From assembly GCF_900115605.1 (NCBI RefSeq), contig NZ_FOXC01000002.1, forward strand, positions 1 to 64,000: a stretch of DNA of 64,000 nt, read 5' to 3'. Below are positions 63,948-64,000 of the stretch, in pieces. This DNA comes from Halolactibacillus halophilus. Lineage in GTDB: Bacteria > Bacillota > Bacilli > Bacillales > Amphibacillaceae. The notes under the pieces are model-generated. The model was not told the origin of the DNA, searched no databases, and saw only the letters and a program-made list of their open reading frames with translations. Position 1 is the first letter of the stretch; every line of letters starts with the position of its first letter. The position numbers were made by a program, and so were the translations under genes.

Positions 63948-64000
63948 TTTGTTACCCCCATTTTCTGGTTAATTTTTTTGACCATTTAATTTTGTTTGTT

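Overview
The window comes from a low-GC Gram-positive bacterium (Firmicutes, Bacillaceae type). The chromosomal gene order matches the Bacillus subtilis blocks glnA-glnR-ynbB-hflX-hfq-miaA-mutL-mutS-ricA-miaB-ymdB-rny and recA-cinA-pgsA-rodZ-ymfI-ymfH-ymfF-nupQPON. The sporulation genes found inside those blocks in B. subtilis (cotE between ricA and mutS, spoVS between miaB and ymdB) are missing. This points to a non-sporulating, probably fermentative relative such as the Halolactibacillus/Amphibacillus group; the genus is an inference.

Region 1 (1 to about 17,395) is the early half of a siphovirus-type prophage. Leftward genes run from a Cro-like regulator (14808) through small early genes, a replication and recombination module (VRR-NUC nuclease, SNF2-type helicase, YqaJ exonuclease joined to DUF1351, Sak4-like ATPase, DUF669 protein, family B DNA polymerase, MazG-like protein, D5-type primase-helicase), a RinA-type late activator and an HNH endonuclease. 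Terminase and late genes should lie left of the window. The rightward lysogeny module is CI-like repressor, ImmA-like protein and a large serine integrase whose stop codon lies 5 bp from that of host rlmCD, a likely attachment site. Two notable noncoding parts are an iteron and hairpin cluster beside the primase gene (candidate origin, 2681-3016) and a switch region (14836-15054) with two face-to-face promoters that carry the same 17-bp element.

Region 2 (17.4-35.6 kb) is chromosomal accessory and housekeeping DNA: rlmCD, a membrane diguanylate cyclase, an FAD oxidoreductase, a cupin, a small ppGpp synthetase, a decayed stretch with an IS200/IS605-like end, B12-dependent ribonucleotide reductase nrdJ with a NrdR-like box, a YkuE-like phosphoesterase, DUF2752 and DUF4234 membrane proteins, a C45 hydrolase, a methyltransferase, a SEC-C protein, serA under an apparent ZTP riboswitch, a lipoprotein made of two nearly identical 140-residue units, and a LexA-box-controlled pair with a YolD-like gene.

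Region 3 (35.6-64 kb) is the conserved core: nitrogen control (glnRA with a perfect GlnR/TnrA box), RNA modification and decay (miaA, miaB, hfq, rny, ricA), mismatch repair (mutSL), recombination (recA with a LexA-like box), envelope genes (pgsA, rodZ) and a nucleoside-type BMP-family ABC transporter. LexA-like sites before recA, the yolD-like pair and the prophage integrase suggest that the SOS response links host repair and phage excision.
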